Shown here in pieces: positions 1-9,068 of a stretch of 64,000 nucleotides of DNA (position 1 is its first letter; each line of letters opens with the position of its first letter). The position numbers and the translations under genes are program-made. The DNA comes from an archaeon. GTDB lineage: Archaea; Thermoproteota; Thermoprotei_A; Marsarchaeales; Marsarchaeaceae. Under the pieces are notes generated by a model. It did no database searches, was not told the DNA's origin, and saw nothing but the letters and a program-made list of their open reading frames with translations. The DNA lies in assembly GCA_021800035.1 (NCBI GenBank), contig JAJYZJ010000001.1, positions 18,236-82,235 of the forward strand, in the 5' to 3' direction.

Positions 1-210
1 TGGCACACGTCTCCGGTTGAGAAACTGATGGAGAAGATGGGGATAGACTACCAATCTTACAGGAAGGACTTCACCGAGTACCTGAACCAGATAAAGTCGG
101 GTGGAAAGATCGAGTACCTGTATGACCCCCATAGCGAAATCGAGAAGTATTTCGCAGTGAACAAGGGTCAGGTGATTGTTGAGGAGCAGGCGCTCAAACG
201 CGGTGAATAG
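1..210 (+). CDS. C-terminal part of sHdrB1-like subunit (5' truncated by window edge)
   Basis: Open frame from base 1 (WHTSPVEKLMEKMGIDY...) ending directly upstream of the HdrA-like gene, at the position of hdrB1 in known shdrC1B1A-hyp-C2B2 clusters; identity mostly from synteny. Confidence 0.5.
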   Translation, partial: WHTSPVEKLMEKMGIDYQSYRKDFTEYLNQIKSGGKIEYLYDPHSEIEKYFAVNKGQVIVEEQALKRGE

Positions 211-215
211 AAGAG

Positions 216-1289
216 TTGAGTTCTCCGCGCATACTGGTAGTGGGTGGAGGTCCGGCTGGGCTTAGTGCGGCTTGTGATCTAGCAGAAGCCGGGGCAAACG
301 TTGTATTGGTCGAGGAGGAGGGCTTCCTAGGAGGCACACCAAAGAAGCTGCACTACAGTCTGATTGCACCGGACCTCAAACCTGTGCAGGAAGTTCTTGA
401 CCCCCTTGTAAGGAGGGTTGAGCAGTCGGGCGTCGAGGTGATGCTCAACTCCGAGGTTGCGTCATTCAAGGGTTCTGGCGACGGCTTCCATGTTGAGGTG
501 CGTCGAAAAGGCGGGCCGCTCGAAAGCCACGTGTTTGACTCTGTGATAGCGGCTACAGGGTTCGCTCACTGGGACCCGCACAAGAAGTACGAGTACGGAT
601 ACGGTGTATACCCCGATGTCTTGGACTTCAAAGACTTCGAGAGGATGCTGAGCGAGGACAATCTTCGCAGGCCCTCGAACGGTGAGACCCCCAAAAGAAT
701 TGCATGGCTCCTGTGCGTTGGGTCACGGGACAAGCAGGTTGGGAAGTTTTACTGCTGCAGAATGGGGTGCGTGGTGTCTATCAAGCAGGCCATGGAGGTC
801 AGGCAGAAGCACCCCGAGATTGACACCTACGTTTACTATATGGATATACGCACGTATGGGTTCTGGGAGGATAAAGTCTACTGGCGTTCCATGGAGGAGT
901 TCAACGTAAAGTTCGTCAGGGGTAGAATAGGTTCGATAAACAGGGGTGAGGACGGCAGGCTCGTAGCGATGGCTGAGGACACGATTCTGCAGAGACCCAC
1001 CGAGGTGCCCTTCGACATGCTAGTGCTTGCGACCGGCATGGAAGCGAGCAGGGGAACGGTTGAATTCGCAAAGCTCGCCGGACTGGAGCTAGAGGAACAC
1101 GGATTTATCAAACCGCTTCAATCTGACTCGCTACCCGTTCACACTACGGTTGAAGGAATATTCGTGGCTGGGACCGCGACGGGACCCAAAGCTATTCCGG
1201 ACTCGGTCTCTGAGGGTTCTGCAGCCGCGATGAAGGCTTTGAACTTTGCGAGGAGAAAAGCTGTTGCAGAACGCCAGCAGACACGATAG
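216..1289 (+). CDS. hdrA: HdrA-like FAD protein of sulfur-oxidising heterodisulfide reductase-like complex (sHdrA)
   Basis: N-terminal GGGPAGLSAA dinucleotide-binding motif, CVGSRDKQVGKFYCCRMGC cysteine motif, C-terminal GIFVAGTATGPKAIPDSV; TTG start. Confidence 0.85.
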   Translation: MSSPRILVVGGGPAGLSAACDLAEAGANVVLVEEEGFLGGTPKKLHYSLIAPDLKPVQEVLDPLVRRVEQSGVEVMLNSEVASFKGSGDGFHVEVRRKGGPLESHVFDSVIAATGFAHWDPHKKYEYGYGVYPDVLDFKDFERMLSEDNLRRPSNGETPKRIAWLLCVGSRDKQVGKFYCCRMGCVVSIKQAMEVRQKHPEIDTYVYYMDIRTYGFWEDKVYWRSMEEFNVKFVRGRIGSINRGEDGRLVAMAEDTILQRPTEVPFDMLVLATGMEASRGTVEFAKLAGLELEEHGFIKPLQSDSLPVHTTVEGIFVAGTATGPKAIPDSVSEGSAAAMKALNFARRKAVAERQQTR

Positions 1290-1977
1290 CGGGGGAGTGG
1301 AGGAGGTTTATGACTCCACTCTCGGACAGCTCTCCGAAGGCGACGTGTCCTTCCTCAGAACGTCGCTAACCAAAAAGTCACAGATTATCACGTCCTCGAT
1401 AACGGGCAAGGAGCAGCTTGAAACCCCCGACTACATCATGCTGATGAAGTTGTGTTTTCCGGCGAAACGATACGCGTCAGCCATAGTGAGTCAAACCGAC
1501 GCGCGCGCGCTCGAAGAAGCTTTCAAGTCTCTGCGAAACTCTAGGACCGAGCCGGAAGATGTGGTGACAAGGTTTCGGAGGTTGCAGGGATGCCCGGCCG
1601 ACGTGAGCTGGGATCTGGCGGCTGAGCTGATACACTTTGTGAATCCCGACCGCTACGGCTTGGCTACAAGGTGGGTTTGGAACCCCGAGAGAGGCACTGG
1701 TGCACTCGCACCACTTCTCACGGAGACTCATGAACGCTCCTTTACAAGAATACAGCTCGCCTTGGCCGAACTGAATGCCGCGATAGAAAACATGAACCGT
1801 GGCTTTACGGGGTTTTACGGGCTGACGGTCATGTGTGCGCTCACGTATGCCGGCAACATAATAGGAGCCAAGGATTCCGCGATCAACTCGGGAGGAATGG
1901 AGGCGCTGTTCCCGGACTCGGGTACCCTTGCGCTCATGATCCTCGGCCTCGGGAGGCTTTCCTATGCCCATACATGA
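1264..1977 (+). CDS. Conserved hypothetical protein of sHdr cluster (Hyp between hdrA and hdrC2)
   Basis: ORF 1246-1977 lies exactly between HdrA-like and HdrC-like genes; start trimmed to in-frame TTG at 1264. Confidence 0.7.
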   Translation: MQNASRHDSGGVEEVYDSTLGQLSEGDVSFLRTSLTKKSQIITSSITGKEQLETPDYIMLMKLCFPAKRYASAIVSQTDARALEEAFKSLRNSRTEPEDVVTRFRRLQGCPADVSWDLAAELIHFVNPDRYGLATRWVWNPERGTGALAPLLTETHERSFTRIQLALAELNAAIENMNRGFTGFYGLTVMCALTYAGNIIGAKDSAINSGGMEALFPDSGTLALMILGLGRLSYAHT

Positions 1978-2659
1978 GAAGAACTTGGTGGATAAGAATA
2001 GGCTACTCGTAAAGGAAGAAGCCAAGCTCGACGGCTTGGATGTCTCGGGTCAGTGGAGCACCTTCATCGAGCAGCGGATACTCGGAGACTATTCAACCGA
2101 TGTCTTGGACGCGGTCGCATCCACCCCCGCCGGCAAAACCATAGTCAACTGCTGGCAGTGTGGCACTTGCACCGCAGGGTGCTGTATGCACACAGATTTC
2201 GGGCTGCGGGAGTTCAACCCCCGCTACTTCATTTACCTGGCGCAGAAGGGGGCTGAGGACGAGTTGAAGAAGTACGCGCCTGTGATCTGGAGGTGCGTCA
2301 CGTGCAACAAGTGTGTTGAACGCTGCCCGAAAGGCGTCAGGGTGGAAGAAGTTGTTCACTCCATAGAAGGATACATGCGTTCAAAGGGCTGGATGGGCGA
2401 CACCCCGGCGTCGAGATGGGATGAGGCCTTCGTTAAAAACACGTTGCAGACGGGTGTGCTCGACGAGCTTGCGCTCACCCGCTCATATGTGAGCCGCGAA
2501 AAACTGGCGGAATTCAACAACAGGTTCATGCTCAGGATGGCACTGAAACTTGTCAGGACGGGTAGAATCAGGACTGGCCCTCTGAGGCACAGGGTTAAGG
2601 GATGGGAAAAGGTGCGTGGCGTCGCAAAGGAGATACTTGAAGGCGGAGGCGATGGTTGA
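1964..2659 (+). CDS. hdrC: HdrC-like iron-sulfur subunit (sHdrC2)
   Basis: Two CxxCxxCxxxC motifs: CWQCGTCTAGC and CVTCNKCVERCP. Confidence 0.85.
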   Translation: MPIHEKNLVDKNRLLVKEEAKLDGLDVSGQWSTFIEQRILGDYSTDVLDAVASTPAGKTIVNCWQCGTCTAGCCMHTDFGLREFNPRYFIYLAQKGAEDELKKYAPVIWRCVTCNKCVERCPKGVRVEEVVHSIEGYMRSKGWMGDTPASRWDEAFVKNTLQTGVLDELALTRSYVSREKLAEFNNRFMLRMALKLVRTGRIRTGPLRHRVKGWEKVRGVAKEILEGGGDG

Positions 2660-3575
2660 AGTGCAGGAGAAAATCGATGGAATGGCGTTTTACCCCGGCT
2701 GTTCCCTGGACGGCTTGGGTAAAGCGTATGAGAAGTCGGCCAAAGCAGTTATCCAAGACCTTGGAATCCAGGTGGAGAATATCAAGAACTACAACTGCTG
2801 CGGGGCGACCGAGGTCAAGACGGTTAACTACGATCTTTCGGTGTTCCTACCTGCGCGAAACCTAGCATTGGCGAAGAACATGGGTTCGAGCGTTGTCGTG
2901 GCGCCTTGTAACGGGTGCGTCTACAGTCTGAGCAGGGCCAACAAAGCTGTCACGGAGGATGAGTCAACCCGTCAACGCATAAACGGATACCTGGGCAAGG
3001 CGGGTGTGTCATCCTACGACGGCAGCGTGGAGGTCAAGCATCTGCTTGAAGTGATATACCAGCGAGCCGGCCCGCAGGCGGTTCGCTCACATGTTAAGAA
3101 ACCCCTGAGCGGGCTCAAGGTGGCCTGCTACTACGGGTGCCTGTATACCCGGCCAAAGGTATATACTGGTGCGGGGCTTCAGGAGGGCAAGGACAACCCG
3201 GAGCACCCGCACTACATGGATGATCTCCTCGAAGCAGCCGGGGCGACCGTGGTCGACTTCAGTGCAAAGACAATCTGCTGCGGCGGGGGGCACGCAGTAG
3301 CCGATAGAGAGGTCTCCCTCGGCTTTTCTGCGGCGATTCTGAACGAGGCTACCAGGGCTGGCGCAGACGTTGTGTCGACCATGTGTCCTCTGGGGCATAT
3401 CAACATCGAAACCAACATACCGAAGATAATCGAGCAGTACGGTGACGCAATAGTGCGGCCAGTGATGTATTTCACACAGCTCCTAGGAGTGGCGTTCGGA
3501 CATAGCAGGAAAGACGTAAGATTAGCCGACAACTTTTCAGGCGCGGACACGGCCATGCACAGGCTTGGCTTTTAG
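2653..3575 (+). CDS. hdrB: HdrB-like subunit with two CCG domains (sHdrB2)
   Basis: NYNCCGATE...APCNGC and TICCGGGHA...TMCPLGH cysteine-rich CCG motifs; start trimmed to ATG 2653. Confidence 0.85.
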
Positions 3576-3593
3576 GAGGAGACAGATTGGAAT

Positions 3594-4043
3594 ATGGCTA
3601 TAATAAACGGATGTGAACTGCCGGAGAACCTGCTGTACTATCTTGAGGGAAACCAGATGACCTGGATTCGCGTGGAAGGAGAGCTGGCCACGGTGGGGCT
3701 CACCGATCCCGCCCAGACCCGCGCGGGTAAAATCCTTCATGTGAGGATGCGTTCACCCGGAACACAGCGGGAGAGTAACAAGCCGCTTGCAACTATCGAA
3801 AGCGGTAAGTGGGCTGGGCCGGTGATGTCGCCCGTTGCAGGTGTTGTTGAGAAAGTCAACGAGAAACTTGACGCCACCCCTTCGCTCATAAATGAAGACC
3901 CGTACGGCGAAGGTTGGATAAGCCAGATCAGGTTCTCAAATCAGGCGCAGCTCTCTTCTCTCCTCAAGGGTGGGGAGGCACTCAAGCGTTATCAGGAAAT
4001 TCTTACTAGGGAAAACATCCGGTGTATAAGGTGCCAGAAGTAG
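3594..4043 (+). CDS. lbpA: Lipoate-binding protein, GcvH-like (LbpA)
   Basis: Lipoyl domain with ESGKWAGPVMSPVAGVV lysine motif; adjacent to sHdr genes; C-terminal CIRC. Confidence 0.85.
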   Translation: MAIINGCELPENLLYYLEGNQMTWIRVEGELATVGLTDPAQTRAGKILHVRMRSPGTQRESNKPLATIESGKWAGPVMSPVAGVVEKVNEKLDATPSLINEDPYGEGWISQIRFSNQAQLSSLLKGGEALKRYQEILTRENIRCIRCQK

Positions 4044-4053
4044 CTCGCGGTGA

Positions 4054-4440
4054 GTGGTAGAGGTGTCGTCGCCCGAAGGTAAGAAGATGCTGTTCGTGAT
4101 GACCACGGGTCCCGAGGACCCTGAGAAGACCTATGCTCCGCTCTACACCGCGGCTCTCTCAGCCGCCATGGAGGTTGACACATCGATGTACTTTCTAATG
4201 CACGCCCCCAAACTCCTCAAGAAGGGCGCGGCAGAGCAAGTGAAGCTGAAGAAGGGTGGCACGCTCAAACAGTTCATAGATATGGCCATGCAGAACGGGG
4301 TCAAGTTCTACGTGTGCGAGGAAAGCTTGGTGGACCTGTGCGAAATACGTCCTGATGAACTTGTAGAGGGCGTGAAGGTGGTGGGTTCTTCGACGCTCAC
4401 CGACCTCGCGCTCGACGCCGACTCCGTGGTGAGCTTCTAG
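4054..4440 (+). CDS. DsrE-family sulfur carrier (DsrE3-like)
   Basis: DsrE-like fold sequence (MLFVMTTGPEDPEKTYAPLYTAALSAAMEVDTSMYF...GVKFYVCEESL). Confidence 0.75.
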   Translation: MVEVSSPEGKKMLFVMTTGPEDPEKTYAPLYTAALSAAMEVDTSMYFLMHAPKLLKKGAAEQVKLKKGGTLKQFIDMAMQNGVKFYVCEESLVDLCEIRPDELVEGVKVVGSSTLTDLALDADSVVSF

Positions 4441-4445
4441 GGGGA

Positions 4446-5579
4446 TTGATGTACACGCCCCGCCTGGAGGTAATCAGGATGGGTGCGGTCGACGGCTACA
4501 CAATGACCAACACGTTCGTCACACTAGCAGAATCGGTTTCACAGGGGAGGCGGGGCGACGTGCTTGTGGTGTGCCACCCCGCTGCCCCGTTTGCAAACGT
4601 GGGTTTTCACCAGAACGCGTCCGCTGAACTCGATCTCGACTACTGTAAGGAAAACGGCATACCGGTGGTCAGGAGAGTGATAGGCGGAGGTGCGATAGCC
4701 GACGGCCCTTGGGAGCAGGACTACTTCTTCATAACCAGGATAGGATCACCGGCTACCTTCGGTACAATAGCGGATTACTATGAACGGATGCTTGAGCCTG
4801 TGCGTAGAGTGCTGGAGCGCCTCGGCGTCAGAGCAGCTAAGGAGGGGCTGAATGACCTTGCAGTGAACGGGAGGAAGATCAGCGCAAACGGCGCCGTGGA
4901 CATAGGCGGCGCTCGGGTGCTAACAGGCGACATACTTCTGTCACTCAACATCCAAGCCATGGCGGGCATCCTGCGCGTGCCCGACGCAAAATTCAGGGAT
5001 AAGATGGCCAAATCCATGCAGGCCTACCTAACATCTGTAGAACAGGAAACATGTTCAGAGCCGGACCGCCCCCTCGTTGAAAACCTGATTGTTCAGGAGT
5101 TCTCCTCGATCTACGAGGAAGGCTCAAGTGAATCATCACTCACCACGGATGAGCTCAGGGCGCTTGAAAACCTGATCTCTGAAAGAAAGAGGCCAGACTG
5201 GGTGTTTTCAAGGGACGGCCACGCAAACGAAGTTCGGGAGTCGCTTAGCAGAAGAATAGTCAAGATCAAGGAGGGTATGTTTCTGTGCGCATCCGACTAC
5301 AAGGCTCGAAAGCTCATCAGGGTAATCCTGCTTGTAGATTCGGGAAGGATAGTCGAAGCGTCGTTCTCAGGAGATTTCTTCACCGTTCCGGTGACCTGGA
5401 GCCTTTCATCCCTAGAAGAAGGTTTGAAGGGGGTTAGCCTCGACCGATCCGCGGTAAGCCGGGTTTTGGCGGCCGAGTTCAGCCGGTCCGGCGTCACGGT
5501 GCTAGGCGCGACGTTAGACGACTTCATAAACGCGGTGCTTGATGCCGTGAATCACCCCGTAGCCGCCCCAGCGAGATAG
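4446..5579 (+). CDS. Lipoate-protein ligase, sLpl(AB)-like (catalytic plus accessory domain)
   Basis: Biotin/lipoate ligase motifs (VVRRVIGGGAIADGPWEQDY, GLNDLAVNGRKISANGAVDIGGARVLTGDILL) plus LplB-like C-terminal domain; sHdr neighbourhood. Confidence 0.8.
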   Translation: MMYTPRLEVIRMGAVDGYTMTNTFVTLAESVSQGRRGDVLVVCHPAAPFANVGFHQNASAELDLDYCKENGIPVVRRVIGGGAIADGPWEQDYFFITRIGSPATFGTIADYYERMLEPVRRVLERLGVRAAKEGLNDLAVNGRKISANGAVDIGGARVLTGDILLSLNIQAMAGILRVPDAKFRDKMAKSMQAYLTSVEQETCSEPDRPLVENLIVQEFSSIYEEGSSESSLTTDELRALENLISERKRPDWVFSRDGHANEVRESLSRRIVKIKEGMFLCASDYKARKLIRVILLVDSGRIVEASFSGDFFTVPVTWSLSSLEEGLKGVSLDRSAVSRVLAAEFSRSGVTVLGATLDDFINAVLDAVNHPVAAPAR

Positions 5580-5649
5580 GTGCTGGCCGACGACAACGGC
5601 ACTAGAGCAGATTCTGTCAGGCGTACCCTACCCTGAGCTCAACGAGTCA

Positions 5650-6774
5650 GTGACCGAATCTGGTGCGGTGCTCGGCGCCGAAAGAGATGGTGCAACCTAC
5701 CTGGTTACGCTCAGGATACCCTATCCGGCTTACCCTTTCACGGAAGTGCTTCGTTCCGACATAGAATGGGCGGGGGCGCAGGCCGGCGTAGGCGTCAAGG
5801 TGAAGTTTGCCGTAGGCGACGCGGCGTGGGCTGACGGCTGCCTGAGCCGGTTCAAAGTCTCCTCTCCCCCCGGGGGGCCGGAGAGAATCGAGCTTCCGGT
5901 TGCCGAATCCGGTCAACCCGTCCGCCGCGCGGGTGACTTAGCCGGGATCGACGCGCTGCAGCGCAGAGGAGTGCGGAAAATTGTTGCGGTGGCTTCGGGT
6001 AAGGGGGGAGTGGGTAAGAGCTTTGTTACGGCCTCGTTAGCCACACACCTCAGACTCCTTGGATTCAACGTGGGCATACTGGACGCCGACATAACCGGGC
6101 CGTGCATCTCCAGAATGCTTGGCGTCACGGGTCTGCCACGCCTGAAGGAGAACAAGATGATGCAGCCTCTTGAAACCCAGCTTGGAACAAAGGTGATGGC
6201 GGTGGACCTGATAATGGACAGGTTCAAGACTCCACTGATATGGAGGGGACCACTGATCAATAGCGCGATCAGGGGGCTTTTTTCGGAGACGGACTGGGGG
6301 GACACCCATTACCTCCTCGTCGACCTCCCTCCCGGCACAAGTGACGCGCCGCTTACGGTGTTCCAGTCGCTTCGCCCGGACGCGGTCGTGTTTGTAACCA
6401 GCCCCATGCTCGTGGCCAAGACTGTGGTAGCGAGGGCGGTGACAATGGCCAAGGAGCTTGGTACGCCGATCCTCGGCGTGGTTGAAAACATGTCGCATAT
6501 GGCTACCCCGAGCGGTGTGCGCGTGAACGTGTTCGGGAGAGGGGGGACCGAGGAGTCGGTGAAGGACCTTGGGGTGAGCTACCTAGGTTCTCTCCCTCTA
6601 GACCCCGCGGTGAGCGGGCTTGCGGACAGGGGGGAAATCGAATTCTACCGCAGCCCCGAGCTCTTCGGCATCGCGAGACTGGTGAGGTTCGGGCTGATGC
6701 GCTTGGGCAAGCCCGTGGAGCCGGCATTCTGGACCCCCAAGTCCGCGGCGGCCGGCAGTGGGGGTGGCGGATGA
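5650..6774 (+). CDS. Mrp/NBP35-family P-loop ATPase (ApbC-like) with MIP18-like N-terminus
   Basis: SGKGGVGKSFVTASLA deviant Walker A, DADITGPCISRMLG, VDLPPGTSDAPLTVFQ. Confidence 0.85.
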   Translation: MTESGAVLGAERDGATYLVTLRIPYPAYPFTEVLRSDIEWAGAQAGVGVKVKFAVGDAAWADGCLSRFKVSSPPGGPERIELPVAESGQPVRRAGDLAGIDALQRRGVRKIVAVASGKGGVGKSFVTASLATHLRLLGFNVGILDADITGPCISRMLGVTGLPRLKENKMMQPLETQLGTKVMAVDLIMDRFKTPLIWRGPLINSAIRGLFSETDWGDTHYLLVDLPPGTSDAPLTVFQSLRPDAVVFVTSPMLVAKTVVARAVTMAKELGTPILGVVENMSHMATPSGVRVNVFGRGGTEESVKDLGVSYLGSLPLDPAVSGLADRGEIEFYRSPELFGIARLVRFGLMRLGKPVEPAFWTPKSAAAGSGGGG

Positions 6775-7115
6775 TCGAGATTCTGATGCTGCTTTTCACG
6801 ACGCCTGTGCAGCACCGCAACACCGAGAGAGCCCTGTTGCTGGCCAAGTCGTTCTCGGAGGCGGGGGACAAAGTGTACGTGTTCCTCCTCGGCGACGGAG
6901 TGTACAACGGGTCATCGGCTCTGATTTCGGGCGAACCAGCCGAGGCCGCGGCTCAGCTGCTCAGCCTCCCATCCGTCACGGTGACAGCGTGCACCACGTG
7001 CGTAAAGGCAAGAGGGATCTCCCTTTCGCCGCGTGTATCCGCAGGCGGCCTCGACGACCTGAGCGAACAGCTTGAGCGCTGCGACACGGCGATTTCACTT
7101 ACTTCCGAGGCGTAG
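6771..7115 (+). CDS. DsrE/TusD-like sulfurtransferase subunit
   Basis: DsrE fold with CTTCVKARG motif around the predicted active cysteine; first of three tandem DsrE-superfamily genes. Confidence 0.7.
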   Translation: MIEILMLLFTTPVQHRNTERALLLAKSFSEAGDKVYVFLLGDGVYNGSSALISGEPAEAAAQLLSLPSVTVTACTTCVKARGISLSPRVSAGGLDDLSEQLERCDTAISLTSEA

Positions 7116-7118
7116 GCT

Positions 7119-7445
7119 TTGAAGTACACCGTAGCCCAGACCCACCCTCCCCTAAACAGCGCCCACGTCACAGAGTCGGTGAGGCTGTCCTACATGCTTC
7201 TGGGCTACGGACACAAAGTGGACTATGTGTTAGTCGACGACGGAGTATACCTTCTGCTCGAATGGTGCGGATCATCCTTTGGCAAAGAGTCTCTGAAGAG
7301 GCTCACAGCGGAATCGGGTTTCAAGCTGTTCGCGTGCACACAAAGCGCAGAGTCGAGGGCGCTTGCAATCCCCGAGCAGTGCACGCCTCTTACGCCCGCG
7401 CAGATTGGTGAAAAGCTGCTTGCGTCGAAAGTGGTGGTGTTCTAG
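7119..7445 (+). CDS. DsrF/TusC-like protein
   Basis: DsrE-superfamily sequence; second of tandem trio; TTG start. Confidence 0.65.
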   Translation: MKYTVAQTHPPLNSAHVTESVRLSYMLLGYGHKVDYVLVDDGVYLLLEWCGSSFGKESLKRLTAESGFKLFACTQSAESRALAIPEQCTPLTPAQIGEKLLASKVVVF

Positions 7446-7451
7446 ACACCA

Positions 7452-7730
7452 ATGAACGTGGTCTACCTCCTGACTAGGGTTTTACGTAGGGATTCATCTA
7501 TATGGGATATCATGGCGCACACCGCCGGGAGCCATGAGGTGACGGTGGTTGTGGTAGGTCAGGGGGTTCTTAACTACGCGGCGCCAGGACTCGGACGCGT
7601 TTCATCGGCGGGCGCGAAGGTTTACGCGCTGGACGACGGATCAATTCAGCCACCGCTAGATGCCGCACGCATCCCCGTCTCCGAGTTACCGGGCGTCGTA
7701 AGACGCAGCCACAGACTGATTTCGTTCTAA
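7452..7730 (+). CDS. DsrH/TusB-like protein
   Basis: Small DsrH-like sequence; third gene of DsrEFH-like trio. Confidence 0.6.
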   Translation: MNVVYLLTRVLRRDSSIWDIMAHTAGSHEVTVVVVGQGVLNYAAPGLGRVSSAGAKVYALDDGSIQPPLDAARIPVSELPGVVRRSHRLISF

Positions 7731-7823
7731 CACGGGCGCGGTTCTGCACGCGTTGTGCTGAATCCGCCAAAAAAAGGCAGAGCAGGAAAAAGTTAAGTTA
7801 TCCCATGTTCAAGAGAAACCCGG

Positions 7824-8603
7824 TTGTCAATGTCAACCCTGGCTAACTCTGTTTTCCACGATCCGCTGGACTTCAGGGTTTTCGTTTTGGTGATGTTTGT
7901 GGGGATGGTGATCGGCCTAGCCTACGACGCCCTGGCTGGCGGGAAACTCGCTTTCTTCCGTCAGGAAAGAAGCTGGCGGCGAACAATGTATGGAGGCTCT
8001 TCCACAGCTTCTTCTCCGAGGCCATCCGTAGTTGCGAGCTCAGTTGTCAGGGACGTGGCAGGCGCAGCCCCCCTTCTTGGCTGCGGCTCAAAATATTCCA
8101 GGTGGGCTTCACACATATTGATGGAATGGGGATTCCTGATAACCGTGATATACACGGCTGCAAGGTTCTTCGCGTACCCCGCTTTCGCGCCGTTCGCGCT
8201 CGACTCCCCTGCTCAGTTGGCGTTAACAGCCGGGTATGCGATGATGGTGGTGGGGTGCGCCATGTTCCTCTTCCAGAGGGTCAACGTGTCGAAGGAGGGA
8301 AGGAGGGCGTTCACATATTCGTCGGGAGACAGGTTCGCCACTGGGGTGTTCGCCTACTCGGCTACAGGGCTGATCTACGAGTTCGCGTATGTAGGCTGGG
8401 CCTCGGCCGGCGGACAAGTGTATTTTTGGTTCGGGGTTTACCTTGCGGCGACGGCCTACCTGTTCCTGACAATCCCTTGGACCAAGTTTTCACATGTGTT
8501 CTACAAGGCCGTGTACAATGTTCAGCGCAGACTCGACGAGCAAGCGGGGCTGGTGCACACCCCTGGGCCGTCTGACAAGGTCTACGTCCAGGAGGGGAGC
8601 TGA
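7824..8603 (+). CDS. Membrane-anchor/cytochrome b-like subunit (QmoC/AprM/HdrE-like)
   Basis: Multiple hydrophobic segments; RWASHILMEWGF and PWTKFSHVFYK histidine motifs as in DsrM/QmoC-type proteins; directly upstream of aprBA. Confidence 0.65.
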   Translation: MSMSTLANSVFHDPLDFRVFVLVMFVGMVIGLAYDALAGGKLAFFRQERSWRRTMYGGSSTASSPRPSVVASSVVRDVAGAAPLLGCGSKYSRWASHILMEWGFLITVIYTAARFFAYPAFAPFALDSPAQLALTAGYAMMVVGCAMFLFQRVNVSKEGRRAFTYSSGDRFATGVFAYSATGLIYEFAYVGWASAGGQVYFWFGVYLAATAYLFLTIPWTKFSHVFYKAVYNVQRRLDEQAGLVHTPGPSDKVYVQEGS

Positions 8604-9062
8604 TTGCCAACATTCGTGTACATGTCTTCGTGCGACGGATGCGGGAAATGTGTAGAGATATGTCCAAGCGATATAATGCACATAGACCCTCATATCCGCA
8701 GGGCGTACAACACCGAACCCGAGATGTGCTGGGAGTGCTATTCATGCGTGAAATACTGCCCGGAGAACGCGATCGATGTCAGAAGCTATGCCGACTTTAA
8801 CCCGCTCGGTCACTCGGTGACCGTTCGACGGGAGCCCGCCAAAGGGGTGATCTCTTGGCGTATAAGGTTTAGAGACGGGCGCGTCAAGCACTTCGTCTTC
8901 CCCACGAGAACAACAAGGGAGGATTCCATTCCCTCCTCGAGATCTTATCCTGAACCTGTAAGGGAACTTCTGGAAGACCAGGTGCTGTCTCATGAGCCAG
9001 ACAAACTCATGGTTCCCAGCCTTCCCAAGCTTCCCCCAAGACCCAGTGACGGGAGGGCGTGA
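8604..9062 (+). CDS. aprB: Adenylylsulfate reductase beta subunit
   Basis: CDGCGKCVEICP and CWECYSCVKYCPENAIDVR ferredoxin motifs; immediately precedes aprA. Confidence 0.9.
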   Translation: MPTFVYMSSCDGCGKCVEICPSDIMHIDPHIRRAYNTEPEMCWECYSCVKYCPENAIDVRSYADFNPLGHSVTVRREPAKGVISWRIRFRDGRVKHFVFPTRTTREDSIPSSRSYPEPVRELLEDQVLSHEPDKLMVPSLPKLPPRPSDGRA

Positions 9063-9068
9063 GGGATA

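Noticed and set aside
1477-2025. 182-aa minus-strand ORF
   Set aside because: Antisense to the Hyp/HdrC genes of a coherent operon.
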